Shown piece after piece: positions 1 through 7,579 of a DNA stretch of 64,000 nt. The first letter of the stretch is position 1, and the number at the start of each line of letters is the position of its first letter. The stretch comes from Steroidobacteraceae bacterium (lineage in GTDB: Bacteria; Pseudomonadota; Gammaproteobacteria; Steroidobacterales; Steroidobacteraceae), in assembly GCA_025451845.1 (NCBI GenBank), contig JANWJS010000017.1:1-64000 (forward strand), read 5' to 3'. A program made the position numbers and the translations under genes. The notes beneath the pieces were generated by a model, which saw only the letters and a list, made by a program, of their open reading frames with translations, was not told where the DNA came from and did no database searches.

Positions 1-10
1 ACGGGGCTGC

Positions 11-33
11 GCAAATCGCCGGGGGCGATTTGC
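11..33. terminator. Perfect hairpin upstream of tRNA-Lys
   Basis: A 10-bp perfect inverted repeat, GCAAATCGCC/GGCGATTTGC, closes on a GGG loop. It lies 13 bp before the tRNA and probably ends an upstream transcript outside the window. No T-tract follows it, so termination is inferred from the hairpin alone. Confidence 0.4.
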
Positions 34-46
34 GCCAATAGCTTGA

Positions 47-119
47 GGGGCGTTAGCTCAGTCGGTAGAGCATCGGACTTTTAATCCGCTGGTCGTGGGT
101 TCAATTCCCACACGCCCCA
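47..119 (+). tRNA. tRNA-Lys (anticodon UUU)
   Basis: The cloverleaf is complete over 73 nt. The acceptor stem is GGGGCGT/ACGCCCC with discriminator A, the D-arm begins GCTC, the anticodon loop CTTTTAA carries TTT, and the T-arm contains GGTTCAATTCC. CCA is not encoded. The 3' half is the integration target of the island that follows, and its sequence is repeated at 4356-4400. Confidence 0.95.
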
Positions 120-120
120 A
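76..120 (+). repeat. attL: 3' half of tRNA-Lys (island boundary)
   Basis: This 45-bp segment, from the anticodon stem to just past the tRNA 3' end, recurs at 4356-4400 with one mismatch (T/C). Weaker similarity continues for about 25 bp downstream of both copies (AAAAC.CTTTAAA.TCAATG). Integration into a tRNA 3' end next to a tyrosine recombinase gene is the classic arrangement, so this is the left attachment site and it restores the functional tRNA. Confidence 0.85.
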
Positions 121-198
121 TTAAAACTCTTTAAAATCAATGAATTGCTTGCGGTTAGCCGGCGCAAGCTTCACTGTCGTCCTCGTTTCGTGCACACT

Positions 199-235
199 CA
201 GTGCAGTGGGCTTACTCACCGCTGCACGCAGTGCA
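199..235. repeat. Candidate integrase arm sites (CAGTGCA x2), left end
   Basis: CAGTGCA occurs at 199-205 and 229-235, just before the integrase start. The same heptamer occurs twice at 4203-4220, inside the right boundary. Paired heptamers near both ends suit arm-type binding sites for a tyrosine recombinase. The assignment rests on repeat pattern only. Confidence 0.35.
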
Positions 236-246
236 CCGAGGGACGT

Positions 247-1365
247 ATGGCTTCCATTCAACGCATCGTCAGTCCGCTGACCAACGCGGTGTCCTACCGT
301 GCGCAGGTGCGAGTAAAAGGGCGCCCGGCGCAGTCCGAGACCTTTCCGAACCGCAAGGAGGCGCAGCGGTGGGCCCAGTCAATCGAGACGGCGATCCGAG
401 AGGGCCGGCACTTCCCGCACGCGGCGGCGCGGCGCACGAGCTTCGATGCACTCGCGAAGGACTACACCGAGACGGTGCTCGCGGAATTCGACGAGAAGGA
501 GAGGGCGACGCGCACGCGCCAGCTCAAATGGTGGGCTGAGCAGTTTGCGGGTCTCGCCCTGGCTAAGATCACCGCCGATACCATCTCCCAGGCCCGCGAC
601 CGGCTCGCGGGCGGGACCTTCGCGCGCGGCAAGCCGCGCAAGGACAGGAAGACAGGCGAGACTATCGCGCCGAAAGCGTACAAGCGCAGCGGCGGCACGG
701 TGAACCGCTACATCGCCTGCCTCTCGCATGCGCTGTCGTTCGCGGTGAAGGAGCGTCGGCTCCTCGACCGCAATCCGGTGAGTGACATCAGCCGGAAGAA
801 GGAGCCGCGCGGGCGCACACGGTTCCTGACCGATGATGAGCGGGCAGTGTTGCTCGACGCCTGTGCCAAGTCCGCGTGGCCGGCGCTGCACACGCTCGTT
901 CTGCTCGCGATCACGACCGGCGCCAGAAAGGGAGAGCTGATTCGGCTCAAGTGGTCGGATGTTGACTTGAAGAAGGGCAGGGCGCTCGTCCGCGAGACGA
1001 AGAACGATGAGCAGCGCACGCTACCGCTCGCCGGCAAGGCGCTGGATGCGCTGCGGGAGCTCAGGCTGCAGAACTCCGCCCGGAGCGAGCACGTGTTCCC
1101 GCAGCCGTCGGGACTGCCTGGCCCATATGAGCATTTCGACGCGCATTGGTACGCGGCAATCGAAGCAGCGGGCATCAGCGACTTTCATTTCCACGACCTT
1201 CGCCATACTACGGCGTCCATGCTTGCAGCGCAGGGCGCCTCGCTACTCGAAATTGCCGATGTCCTTGGACACAAGACGCTAGCGATGGTGAAACGCTATT
1301 CCCACCTGGTGGTCGATCACAAAGCCAAAGTCATCGAGAAGATGATCGTGGCCAAGGGGTTGTGA
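247..1365 (+). CDS. Tyrosine-type site-specific integrase of the tRNA-Lys island
   Basis: This 372-aa phage-type integrase would catalyse recombination at the tRNA-Lys attachment site. The start is placed at ATG 247 (MASIQRI) because the longer frame from 145 runs through attachment-site repeats. The N-terminal ~60 residues look like the DUF4102/arm-binding type, the middle is a SAM-like core-binding domain (FDALAKDY onward), and the C-terminal half is catalytic. Visible catalytic motifs are TGARKGELIRL (first Arg), HDLRHTTAS (His-x-x-Arg) and LGHKTLAMVKRYSHL (His and nucleophile Tyr). All key residues are present, so it could be active. It lies directly downstream of attL and reads inward. 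Confidence 0.92.
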   Translation: MASIQRIVSPLTNAVSYRAQVRVKGRPAQSETFPNRKEAQRWAQSIETAIREGRHFPHAAARRTSFDALAKDYTETVLAEFDEKERATRTRQLKWWAEQFAGLALAKITADTISQARDRLAGGTFARGKPRKDRKTGETIAPKAYKRSGGTVNRYIACLSHALSFAVKERRLLDRNPVSDISRKKEPRGRTRFLTDDERAVLLDACAKSAWPALHTLVLLAITTGARKGELIRLKWSDVDLKKGRALVRETKNDEQRTLPLAGKALDALRELRLQNSARSEHVFPQPSGLPGPYEHFDAHWYAAIEAAGISDFHFHDLRHTTASMLAAQGASLLEIADVLGHKTLAMVKRYSHLVVDHKAKVIEKMIVAKGL

Positions 1366-1417
1366 GCTCTCTCGGTGTTTCGCCGGACCGCCAGGTAGCC
1401 ACACATTTTTTCAAGTC

Positions 1418-1687
1418 ATGACTCGCATCGTTGATGGCCTGGAAAAGGCGGGACTCGTGGAACGCAAACACTCCACGGTGGACCGACGCAAGATCGAGCT
1501 GCTTGCAACACCGAGAGGACGTCGGGTGCTAGAGGCGGGGAGAGCGCGCAGGGTAGCCATACTAGGTCGGGCGCTTCGGCAACTCTCAGACGTCGAATTT
1601 AGAGTCCTCGAGCGCGCAGTGCCCGTTCTGCAGAAGCTGTTTCCATCACAAGCGGCTGCTGAGCCGAGCGCTACTGGCGAATTGTAG
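1418..1687 (+). pseudogene. MarR-family regulator, N-terminally truncated remnant
   Basis: The 89 residues match the second half of a MarR regulator: recognition helix and wing (MTRIVDGLEKAGLVERK, then DRRKIELLATPRG) followed by the C-terminal dimerisation helices. A full MarR protein is 140-160 aa. The first ~60 residues, holding the dimer helix and first part of the winged helix, have no counterpart in the 52 bp between the integrase stop and this start. It is therefore a fragment left by rearrangement behind the integrase. If translated, it could not form a complete DNA-binding domain. Confidence 0.7.
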
Positions 1688-1878
1688 CCCTGTGAGCCTG
1701 GGATCTGCTCGTCTGGCACAGACGTCCCTGACAATAGGCTACCCCTTCCTCGGTCGTCCCCAATGTCGCCAATCCGGAAAACCGAGCGGGAATGCCGAAC
1801 GGCAGGTTGTGGCCGATCAGCGCCGGATCGGTGGTTCCCCACCTGATCGAACCCAGGCTGCCGCTCAACGGACGATCG

Positions 1879-2856
1879 TCAATTCCCGATGATGCCGATC
1901 CTACGTAGCCACGCGTCCGCCACCTTCGGCCAATGGGTTATCGGCGAGTTCGTCGGCCTGAGTCCAAACGCATGGCCGCCTCTGGCGTAGATGTGCAGCT
2001 CCGCGGGCACGCGAGCCTTCGCGAGCGCCATGTAGTAAACCAGTGATTGTTTCACCCCGTCCACGTAGTCGTCCTCCGCCTGTACCAGAAAGGTCGGCGG
2101 AGTCTCTCGCGAGATTGGAACGTTAGGGTTCAAAGCGTCGTTATCGCTTGCAAGGTCTCTGTTGATCGCAAGATGCCCTGGGTAGATGGCTACGGCGAAA
2201 TCGGGACGAGCACTTCCCCTGTCGGCCGCATCTACCGGTGTATACAGGCGACGCATGAAGTCCGTGCTGACTTCGGCCACGAGATAGCCGCCTGCCGAAA
2301 ACCCGAGCACGCCGATCTTGTTCGCGTTGATGTGCCACTTCGCGGCGTTCATGCGCACCAGTCGGATCGTGCGCTGCGCATCTTGCAACGAAGGCAGCGA
2401 TAGCTCGAAATCATTCGGGCGGCATTTGCAATGCCAGTCGTACGGCGCACTCGGAACGCGGTACTTCAATAGCACACAGGTGATTCCGATCGATGTGAGC
2501 CAGTTGCACGCGTCGGTGCCTTCGAGATCGATTGCCAGTCCTACGAACCCTCCGCCAGGAAATACCACCACCGCAGCGCCTGTGTTCTTCCCCGAGGGGG
2601 TGTAGACCGTCATCGTGGGCCGCGACACGTTGAATGCGGCCGTGACCGGTCTGCCGCCGATCAGTTTGTGGCCCGTCAAGGCGTATTCGGGTCCCGGCGT
2701 GGGCAGGGCATCGGGTGGCGTGCCCGGCCACACGGGGATCTGCGTGTGCCCGGCAGAAGGCTGCCAAACCTTCGCGTGCCCCGCCATGCAGCCGCACAAG
2801 GCCAGCAAGCACAAGACATAGGCGCGTAATTTCCAGGATCGGGTTCCCGGCGACAT
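1879..2856 (-). CDS. Secreted or lipoprotein alpha/beta-hydrolase (acetyl-esterase type)
   Basis: A 325-aa serine hydrolase, probably an esterase acting on acylated carbohydrate or short-chain esters. The N-terminus is a signal peptide (LRAYVLCLLALCGC) whose Leu-Cys-Gly-Cys stretch could be a lipobox, which would place it in the periplasm or on a membrane. An oxyanion-hole motif FPGGGF near residue 99 stands where HGGGF is usual. The nucleophile motif is GFSAGG, the acid lies in AEDDYVDG and the base in GGHAFG. Closest family is the BD-FAE/dienelactone-type esterases. It is cargo of the tRNA-Lys island, is transcribed toward the MarR remnant, and has no operon partner. Confidence 0.8.
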   Translation of the reverse strand: MSPGTRSWKLRAYVLCLLALCGCMAGHAKVWQPSAGHTQIPVWPGTPPDALPTPGPEYALTGHKLIGGRPVTAAFNVSRPTMTVYTPSGKNTGAAVVVFPGGGFVGLAIDLEGTDACNWLTSIGITCVLLKYRVPSAPYDWHCKCRPNDFELSLPSLQDAQRTIRLVRMNAAKWHINANKIGVLGFSAGGYLVAEVSTDFMRRLYTPVDAADRGSARPDFAVAIYPGHLAINRDLASDNDALNPNVPISRETPPTFLVQAEDDYVDGVKQSLVYYMALAKARVPAELHIYARGGHAFGLRPTNSPITHWPKVADAWLRRIGIIGN

Positions 2857-3430
2857 TAGTTTCGAATCCTACACCCAAATGTCCGCTTCCGGCGTTGTTG
2901 GTGCAGGATAGCCGATCGGCGGCTGTTTGATGCAATTTAGTTCCGAGCAAGTCATCGCGTTTCGCAGGCGAGGACGCGACCAACCGGTCCGCCGGATTAC
3001 TGTCCCGTTAGCTGCGATGCACGGTTGCTTTTGGGCGCTCGCATGTGCCGATTCAAGCGCCCGCCGACGTTTTTCGGCTGCGTCGCCCTTTCATGCAGTC
3101 AAACAGCGTCTGTGTCTGTCTGCCGGTTAATAATTTGCAGCGCGTGAATTCTTGGTTTCAAATGTGCCGATGGTCGGTAGAACGCACCTGTCAACTTGGA
3201 TCAGCAACGACACGAAGGCGGTAAACGGCCTCTCGGCCGCTGTCTTCGATTCTCCCTGCGGAGAGTTACTGATTCACGAACCGTCCTTCCTCGCCTGGCT
3301 CCTTGGCTTGAGCGGCCGCGCCACGCCGCGCGCCACGCGCAGGGAGCGGGCCGGCTGATCGGGGTGACAGGGGCGACGAGGATCGTTGCACGGCCCCCTG
3401 GGAGCCGCTACGCCAGCTTCAATCTCACTG
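2857..3430. other. Non-coding stretch between esterase and higBA
   Basis: About 570 bp with no convincing gene. The short frames here lack codon bias, recognisable motifs or good ribosome sites. It must hold the esterase promoter on the minus strand near 2860-2950. No repeat or RNA structure stood out. Confidence 0.5.
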
Positions 3431-3457
3431 CTGGAATCGCCGGAGCGTCGATTCCAG
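3431..3457. promoter_or_regulatory. Inverted repeat upstream of higB
   Basis: CTGGAATC (3431-3438) and GATTCCAG (3450-3457) form an 8-bp perfect inverted repeat with an 11-nt spacer. It lies 8 bp before a second palindrome. It may be an extra HigA operator or a small hairpin. Confidence 0.35.
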
Positions 3458-3464
3458 CGACTCT

Positions 3465-3483
3465 TGTTCCCAAAATGGGAACA
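3465..3483. promoter_or_regulatory. Probable HigA operator in the higBA promoter
   Basis: TGTTCCC-AAAAT-GGGAACA is a perfect 7-bp inverted repeat with a 5-nt spacer, ending 15 bp before the higB start. Toxin-antitoxin operons of this type are autorepressed by the HTH antitoxin at a promoter palindrome, so this is the expected site. Confidence 0.6.
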
Positions 3484-3498
3484 TGCTAGCATTTCGTC

Positions 3499-3840
3499 AT
3501 GAGGATCATTGCCCGCAGTACGCTCAAGCGGTTCCTCGAGTCGCAGAGCGGGCGCAGCGGGCAGGGGGCTCTCAAGGGGGCTCTGGATGCCTGGTTCGAC
3601 GAAGTCCGGCGGGCCGAATGGACGAACATGGCGGCGGTGAAACAGCTGTACCGGTCTGCGAGCGTGGTATCGGCAGACCGCGTTGTGTTCAATATCAAGG
3701 GAAATGATCATCGGCTCGTGACCGCCATGGATTTCGAAAAACGCATCGTTTGGATCAAGTGGATTGGTACCCACTCCGAATACGACCGCATTGACGTAAA
3801 GACAGTAGCTTATGAAAGACCTAAGACCGATCCGAAGTGA
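3499..3840 (+). CDS. higB: HigB-type mRNA interferase toxin
   Basis: A 113-aa basic protein of the RelE/HigB fold. It would cleave mRNA at the ribosome when not bound by its antitoxin. The family pattern is visible: MRIIARSTLKRFLE at the start, the alternating strand segment VVFNIKGNDHRLVTAMDF and the conserved IVWIKWIGTHSEYDRID near the C-terminus. The toxin gene precedes the antitoxin gene and overlaps it by 29 bp, the usual higBA order. The pair probably stabilises the tRNA-Lys island. The palindrome at 3465-3483 is the likely control site. Confidence 0.9.
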   Translation: MRIIARSTLKRFLESQSGRSGQGALKGALDAWFDEVRRAEWTNMAAVKQLYRSASVVSADRVVFNIKGNDHRLVTAMDFEKRIVWIKWIGTHSEYDRIDVKTVAYERPKTDPK

Positions 3841-4189
3841 AAAGGACTACGAGCACGCGCTCGCCGAGGTCGAAGAGCTCTGGGGCGCAAAGGCCGGCAC
3901 GCCCAAAGGCGACCGCCTCGACATCCTCGCGACTCTCATCGAGGCCTACGAGACCGAGCACTATCCGATGGACCCGCCTGACCCGATCGAGGCGATCAAG
4001 TTTCGGATGGAGCAGCAGGGGCTCACACGGAAGGACCTGGAAGAGATCCTTGGCACCCGGACCCGTGTCTCGGAGGTGCTCAATCGCAAGCGCGGCCTGT
4101 CCATCAACATGATCCGCGCGCTGCATGACAAGCTTGGAATCTCCGCGGAGATTCTCATTCGGTCAATTCGCACGCCCAAGACCGCCTGA
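3812..4189 (+). CDS. higA: HigA-type antitoxin with XRE helix-turn-helix
   Basis: A 125-aa antitoxin that should neutralise HigB and repress the operon. Residues 1-50 (RSEKDYEHALAEVEELW onward) are the acidic N-terminal part common in this subgroup. Residues ~60-115 form the helix-turn-helix (IKFRMEQQGLTRKDLEEILG, then VSEVLNRKRGLSINMIRALH). The start lies inside higB, so translation is coupled. Together with HigB it gives a complete, apparently intact module in a 4.3-kb island that otherwise carries fragments. Confidence 0.9.
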   Translation: MKDLRPIRSEKDYEHALAEVEELWGAKAGTPKGDRLDILATLIEAYETEHYPMDPPDPIEAIKFRMEQQGLTRKDLEEILGTRTRVSEVLNRKRGLSINMIRALHDKLGISAEILIRSIRTPKTA

Positions 4190-4202
4190 GCTTGCCTGCG
4201 CT

Positions 4203-4220
4203 CAGTGCAACTTCAGTGCA
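4203..4220. repeat. Candidate integrase arm sites (CAGTGCA x2), right end
   Basis: CAGTGCA occurs at 4203-4209 and 4214-4220, between higA and attR, matching the two copies near attL. The pairing supports a role in excision or integration. No excisionase gene is visible in the island. Confidence 0.35.
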
Positions 4221-4292
4221 CTGAGGTACTCTTCTGCACTCGCCGGCGCACTGCTTGACGCCTTCAGCGCGAGTCTCGGCCGCAACAAATCA

Positions 4293-4308
4293 AGTACTTG
4301 AGTACTTG
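4293..4308. repeat. Tandem octamer AGTACTTG x2 near attR
   Basis: Two adjacent copies of AGTACTTG lie 48 bp before attR. With the preceding CA, the first also forms the palindrome CAAGTACTTG. Position suggests binding by a recombination accessory factor, but nothing else supports this. Confidence 0.3.
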
Positions 4309-4355
4309 CGAGATGGCCCCTGTTGCGCGTTGGAGTCGCGACGAGCATCGCCCAC

Positions 4356-4400
4356 GACTTTTAATCCGCTGGCCGTGGGTTCAATTCCCACACGCCCCAA
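4356..4400 (+). repeat. attR: duplicated tRNA-Lys 3' end
   Basis: The sequence matches 76-120 except for one T-to-C change in the variable-loop region. It holds only the anticodon-to-3'-end half of a tRNA, so it is not a second tRNA gene. It marks the right edge of a 4.3-kb integrated element. Confidence 0.85.
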
Positions 4401-4818
4401 TCAAAACACTTTAAATCAATGTATTGCGCGAGGTTGGGCGGCGCGCCCGCTCAGTGCGCCGCGGTGCCATTCGGGTTCTCCATCGCGGGCGAGAGTGAGA
4501 CTCTCATCAAGTGGTGCAAAGGCGCGTGGGAGCTCTACCCGCAGATCGATTCGGACTACATCGTCGAGAAGCTCGTCCAAACCTACGAAGGGCTCTGCAA
4601 GTTTGCCGCTCAGGTCGCGGAGTGCTCCAGCCCCACCCACTACTCCAGGAGCCCGGAGACCCGGGCAGCGCGGCTTCCGGGAGTGGACATAACGGGAACT
4701 TCGCTCCAAGCTGGTCAATGAGGCGTGGCGACCGATCCTGGAGCTGGTTCACATGAGAATTCGCAAACAAGCCTCGTAAGAGACTCCCCAGATGCCCAAC
4801 TCAACCATGTAGGATGGT
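4401..4818. other. Gene-poor stretch right of attR, possible coding debris
   Basis: About 420 bp without a clear intact gene. A plus-strand frame at 4419-4721 translates to a protein-like segment (ETLIKWCKGAWELYPQ, then VEKLVQTYEGLCKFA) but has poor ends and no recognised family. A second plus-strand segment around 4700-4770 (KLVNEAWRPILELVH) is also protein-like. These may be the broken remains of one gene next to the island boundary. Confidence 0.4.
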
Positions 4819-4821
4819 GTG

Positions 4822-5274
4822 ATGACGAACGCAGACCGATACTCCAACATGCTCGCAATCGCCATGGAGGAGGCGAAGATTGGCTTTCGGGAGGGAGGGA
4901 TACCCATCGGAGCCGCACTCTTTCATCAGGACGGCCGGCTCCTCGGGAGAGGGCGGAACCGACGAATGCAGGAGGGCGACCCGTCCGTGCACGGCGAGAC
5001 GGACGCCTTTCGAAAGGCGGGAAGACAGTCTTCCTACAGGGAGACAACCATGGTGACGACAATGGCGCCCTGTTGGTACTGCAGCGGCCTCGTCGTGCAG
5101 TTCGGAATCGGCACGGTAGTGATCGGCGAGTCTCGGACCTTTCGTGGCGGAATCGACTGGTTGCGGGAGCGCGGCATTCCGGTCATCGACCTCGATTCGC
5201 CCGAATGCGCTCGTATGCACCGGGAGTTTATCGACGCGAACCCTGCTCTCTGGAGCGAGGACATCGGGAAGTAA
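4822..5274 (+). CDS. Cytosine deaminase, fungal FCY1-like (CDA superfamily)
   Basis: A 150-aa zinc deaminase predicted to convert cytosine to uracil for pyrimidine salvage. The zinc site is HGE (Glu as proton shuttle) plus PCWYC. Resemblance to yeast FCY1, from memory, extends along the chain: EEGGVPIG-like FREGGIPIGAAL near residue 24, LLGRGRNRRMQ, and the C-terminal tail FIDANPALWSEDIGK, which corresponds to FCY1's FID..P..W.EDIGE. This differs from the amidohydrolase-type CodA usual in bacteria. ATG 4822 is chosen because AGGA at 4811 is well spaced; GTG 4819 is possible. The NCS1 permease at 30.4 kb could supply substrate but is far away. Confidence 0.85.
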   Translation: MTNADRYSNMLAIAMEEAKIGFREGGIPIGAALFHQDGRLLGRGRNRRMQEGDPSVHGETDAFRKAGRQSSYRETTMVTTMAPCWYCSGLVVQFGIGTVVIGESRTFRGGIDWLRERGIPVIDLDSPECARMHREFIDANPALWSEDIGK

Positions 5275-5394
5275 ATGATCCGTAGTGCGCGAGACAGGGA
5301 CGCGGGCCTCTCGCCAGCAAGCGAGCTGCCGTTGTGATGAGTTCGATCCAATCCGCCATGCTCAACGGGCACGACCCATACTGTTACCTCAAAG

Positions 5395-6294
5395 ATGTGC
5401 TCGAGCGTCTGCCGACTCAACCCCGCAAGCCGTCTCGAGGAGGTTCTGCCCCACCGGCGGCAGGCGCCAGCGTTCCCAGCTCAGCAAGGTAAGCACAGCG
5501 AGAAAGTCGGCAGCAGCAGAATGTGCCTGGGGTTAAGAGGCCTGTACGTTCGTTCGTCCCACGCCGAAGTTCAGAGCGCGGCAAATCCCGCACGGCCGGT
5601 GACGCAACGACGTGCTCACGAGGAGCAATTGCGGCGCAGCGAAGAGCGCTTTCGCCTGCTGGTCGAAAACGCTCCCGAATATGCCATTTTCATGCTCGAT
5701 CCCAATGGCAGAGTATCAACCTGGAACGGCGGAGCTCAAAGGATCAAGGGGTCTACGGCCGAAGAAATCATTGGGAAGCACTTTTCGATCTTTTATCCGC
5801 AGGACGCAAAAGAGGGCGGATGGACCGATCACGAGCTGCAGGTAGCTACCGAAGAAGGCCGCTTTGTCGATACCGGCTGGCGCGTGCGCAAAGACGGTAC
5901 GACATTCTGGGCCCATGTGATCATCACTGCTCTACGCGACGCACGAGCTGCGCACGCCGTTCAGCGCAATTTGGGCTGGACTCAGGTCCTGCTACGAGGC
6001 GAGTCACCCAAAGGACCTGAAGCTGGGCTCGGGTTAGGGCTGGCGCTCTGTAAGCAGCTCGTGGAACAGCACGGCGGCTCAATTCGGGCTGCGAGTCAGG
6101 GCGAAGACAAGGGTGCCACCTTTTCCGTAGTCCTGCCGGTCTCAATTGCCCAGCTGCAGGAAGAGGGTACGCCGCGTATCAGGTCGCGCAGGCGATTGGC
6201 CTCGTCGTCTTTGCGCAAGTCCGGCCGGCATGCTCCGCCTACCATCAGGGAAGGGAAGCCGAGCCCTTTCTTGGCCGTACCCACGGGAACGAGC
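5395..6294 (+). pseudogene. Remnant of a PAS-sensor histidine kinase, in frame with the next gene
   Basis: From about 5602 the frame encodes a PAS domain (EERFRLLVENAPEYAIFML, then GTTFWAHVIITALRD). At about 5940 it jumps to the last part of a histidine-kinase ATPase domain (GLGLGLALCKQLVEQHGG, the G2 box, then GATFSVVLPV). The phosphoacceptor His region, N box and G1 box are missing, so it cannot be a working kinase. No stop separates it from the Rieske gene at 6295, so an internal deletion kept the frame open. Translation from upstream would give a 714-residue fusion. The region is best read as decayed sequence through which the Rieske transcript may pass. Confidence 0.75.
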
Positions 6295-7539
6295 ATGAGC
6301 ACGATCAGCAATCGGGTGCTGCGCAGCCTGCGCGAACGCGCGCCCGGCGCGGGCCTGACACGCGATTTCTATACCGACGCGGAAATCTTCGCTCTCGATC
6401 TGGAGGAGATCTTCTACCAGGATTGGCTGTTCGTTGCGCACAGCACCGAGTTGCCGGACGCCGGCAGCTATCTGACCTTGCAGGTTGGCGAATATCCCAT
6501 CGTGCTCACCCGCACGGCAGACGGAGTCGTCCGCGCCTTCATCAATTCGTGCCGGCATCGCGGCGCACGCGTCTGTCCGGAAGCGGCAGGCAAGGCCGCC
6601 AAGCTCGTTTGCCCGTACCATCAGTGGACCTACAACCTCGATGGACGGCTCTTCGCCGCGCGGCAAATGGGGCCGGGGTTCGATCGCTCGCAGCTCGGCC
6701 TGAAGCCGGTGTGCTGCGAAACGGTCGCGGGCTACATCTTTGTCTGCCTCGCGGCCGAAGCGCCGGATTTCGGGCCCACGCGCCGGCAGCTCGAGCCCTA
6801 TCTGCTGCCCCACCGCCTGTCGGAGGCGCGGGTGGCGTTTCGGTCGACCCTCATCGAGGAAGGTAACTGGAAGCTCGTCTGGGAGAACAACCGCGAGTGT
6901 TACCACTGCGCTGCCAATCATCCGGAGTTGGCGCGCACCTTCTCCGACAGGCCCACGGTCACGAGCGTGAGTGGCGCCGAGGATGATCCGCTGATTGCTG
7001 AGCATTGGCGCCGCTGCGAGTCAGCGGCTCTCGCGAGTCAGTTCCAGCTATCGCCCGACGGGCAGATGCGCACCGCCCGCATGCCGCTGGTGGGCCCGGC
7101 GGTCAGCTATACGCTGACGGGGCATGCTGCCGTCAAACGGCCGCTCAGCGACTCCATACCGAGCAACCTGAACATCGGCGCGCTGCTACTCTTTCACTAT
7201 CCGACCACCTGGAACCACGGCCTCGCCGATCACGCGGTTTCCTTCCGGGTATTGCCCTTGGGTCCAACGCGCACCGAGCTGACCACCAAGTGGCTGGTGC
7301 ACCGCAATGCCGTCGAGGGAGTAGACTACGATCTCAACGAGCTCACACAGGTATGGCTGGCCACAAACGAGCAGGATCGGCGAATCGTCCGTGAGATTCA
7401 GATCGGGATGAGCTGCCCCGCCTATGAGCCGGGTCCTCTGTCGAACGTGACCGAGGGCGGCGTGAAACAGTTCATCGACTGGTACTGCACTCGTCTCGAG
7501 CAACGGCTGTCGCCCGATGCCCTGCGCAAGGTCTGTTAG
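6295..7539 (+). CDS. Rieske non-heme iron oxygenase alpha subunit, GbcA/CntA-like
   Basis: A 414-aa oxygenase starting at MSTISNRVLR. The Rieske [2Fe-2S] ligands are Cys86-x-His88 and Cys106-x2-His109. The mononuclear iron site is in the NNRECYHC..NHPEL segment with His204 and His209 and an upstream Glu201, a pattern characteristic of quaternary-amine oxygenases such as glycine betaine monooxygenase GbcA. It most likely hydroxylates an N-methyl group, releasing formaldehyde. Its reductase partner (GbcB type) is not in the window. Sarcosine oxidase and GFA genes nearby would process the products. Choline or stachydrine demethylation are alternatives. The frame is open upstream into a kinase remnant, so the exact start is inferred. 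Confidence 0.85.
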   Translation: MSTISNRVLRSLRERAPGAGLTRDFYTDAEIFALDLEEIFYQDWLFVAHSTELPDAGSYLTLQVGEYPIVLTRTADGVVRAFINSCRHRGARVCPEAAGKAAKLVCPYHQWTYNLDGRLFAARQMGPGFDRSQLGLKPVCCETVAGYIFVCLAAEAPDFGPTRRQLEPYLLPHRLSEARVAFRSTLIEEGNWKLVWENNRECYHCAANHPELARTFSDRPTVTSVSGAEDDPLIAEHWRRCESAALASQFQLSPDGQMRTARMPLVGPAVSYTLTGHAAVKRPLSDSIPSNLNIGALLLFHYPTTWNHGLADHAVSFRVLPLGPTRTELTTKWLVHRNAVEGVDYDLNELTQVWLATNEQDRRIVREIQIGMSCPAYEPGPLSNVTEGGVKQFIDWYCTRLEQRLSPDALRKVC

Positions 7540-7579
7540 CCGGCTCTGATTCCAACGAGGCCACGCGAAAGCAGCGCTG

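Noticed and set aside
4356-4428. Second tRNA-Lys gene
   Set aside because: Only the anticodon-to-3'-end half is present; no D-arm or 5' acceptor strand precedes it. It is an attachment-site duplication.
4419-4721. Intact 100-aa hypothetical protein
   Set aside because: It has a protein-like middle but no credible start site, begins at the edge of the attachment repeat and ends in low-complexity sequence; treated as debris.
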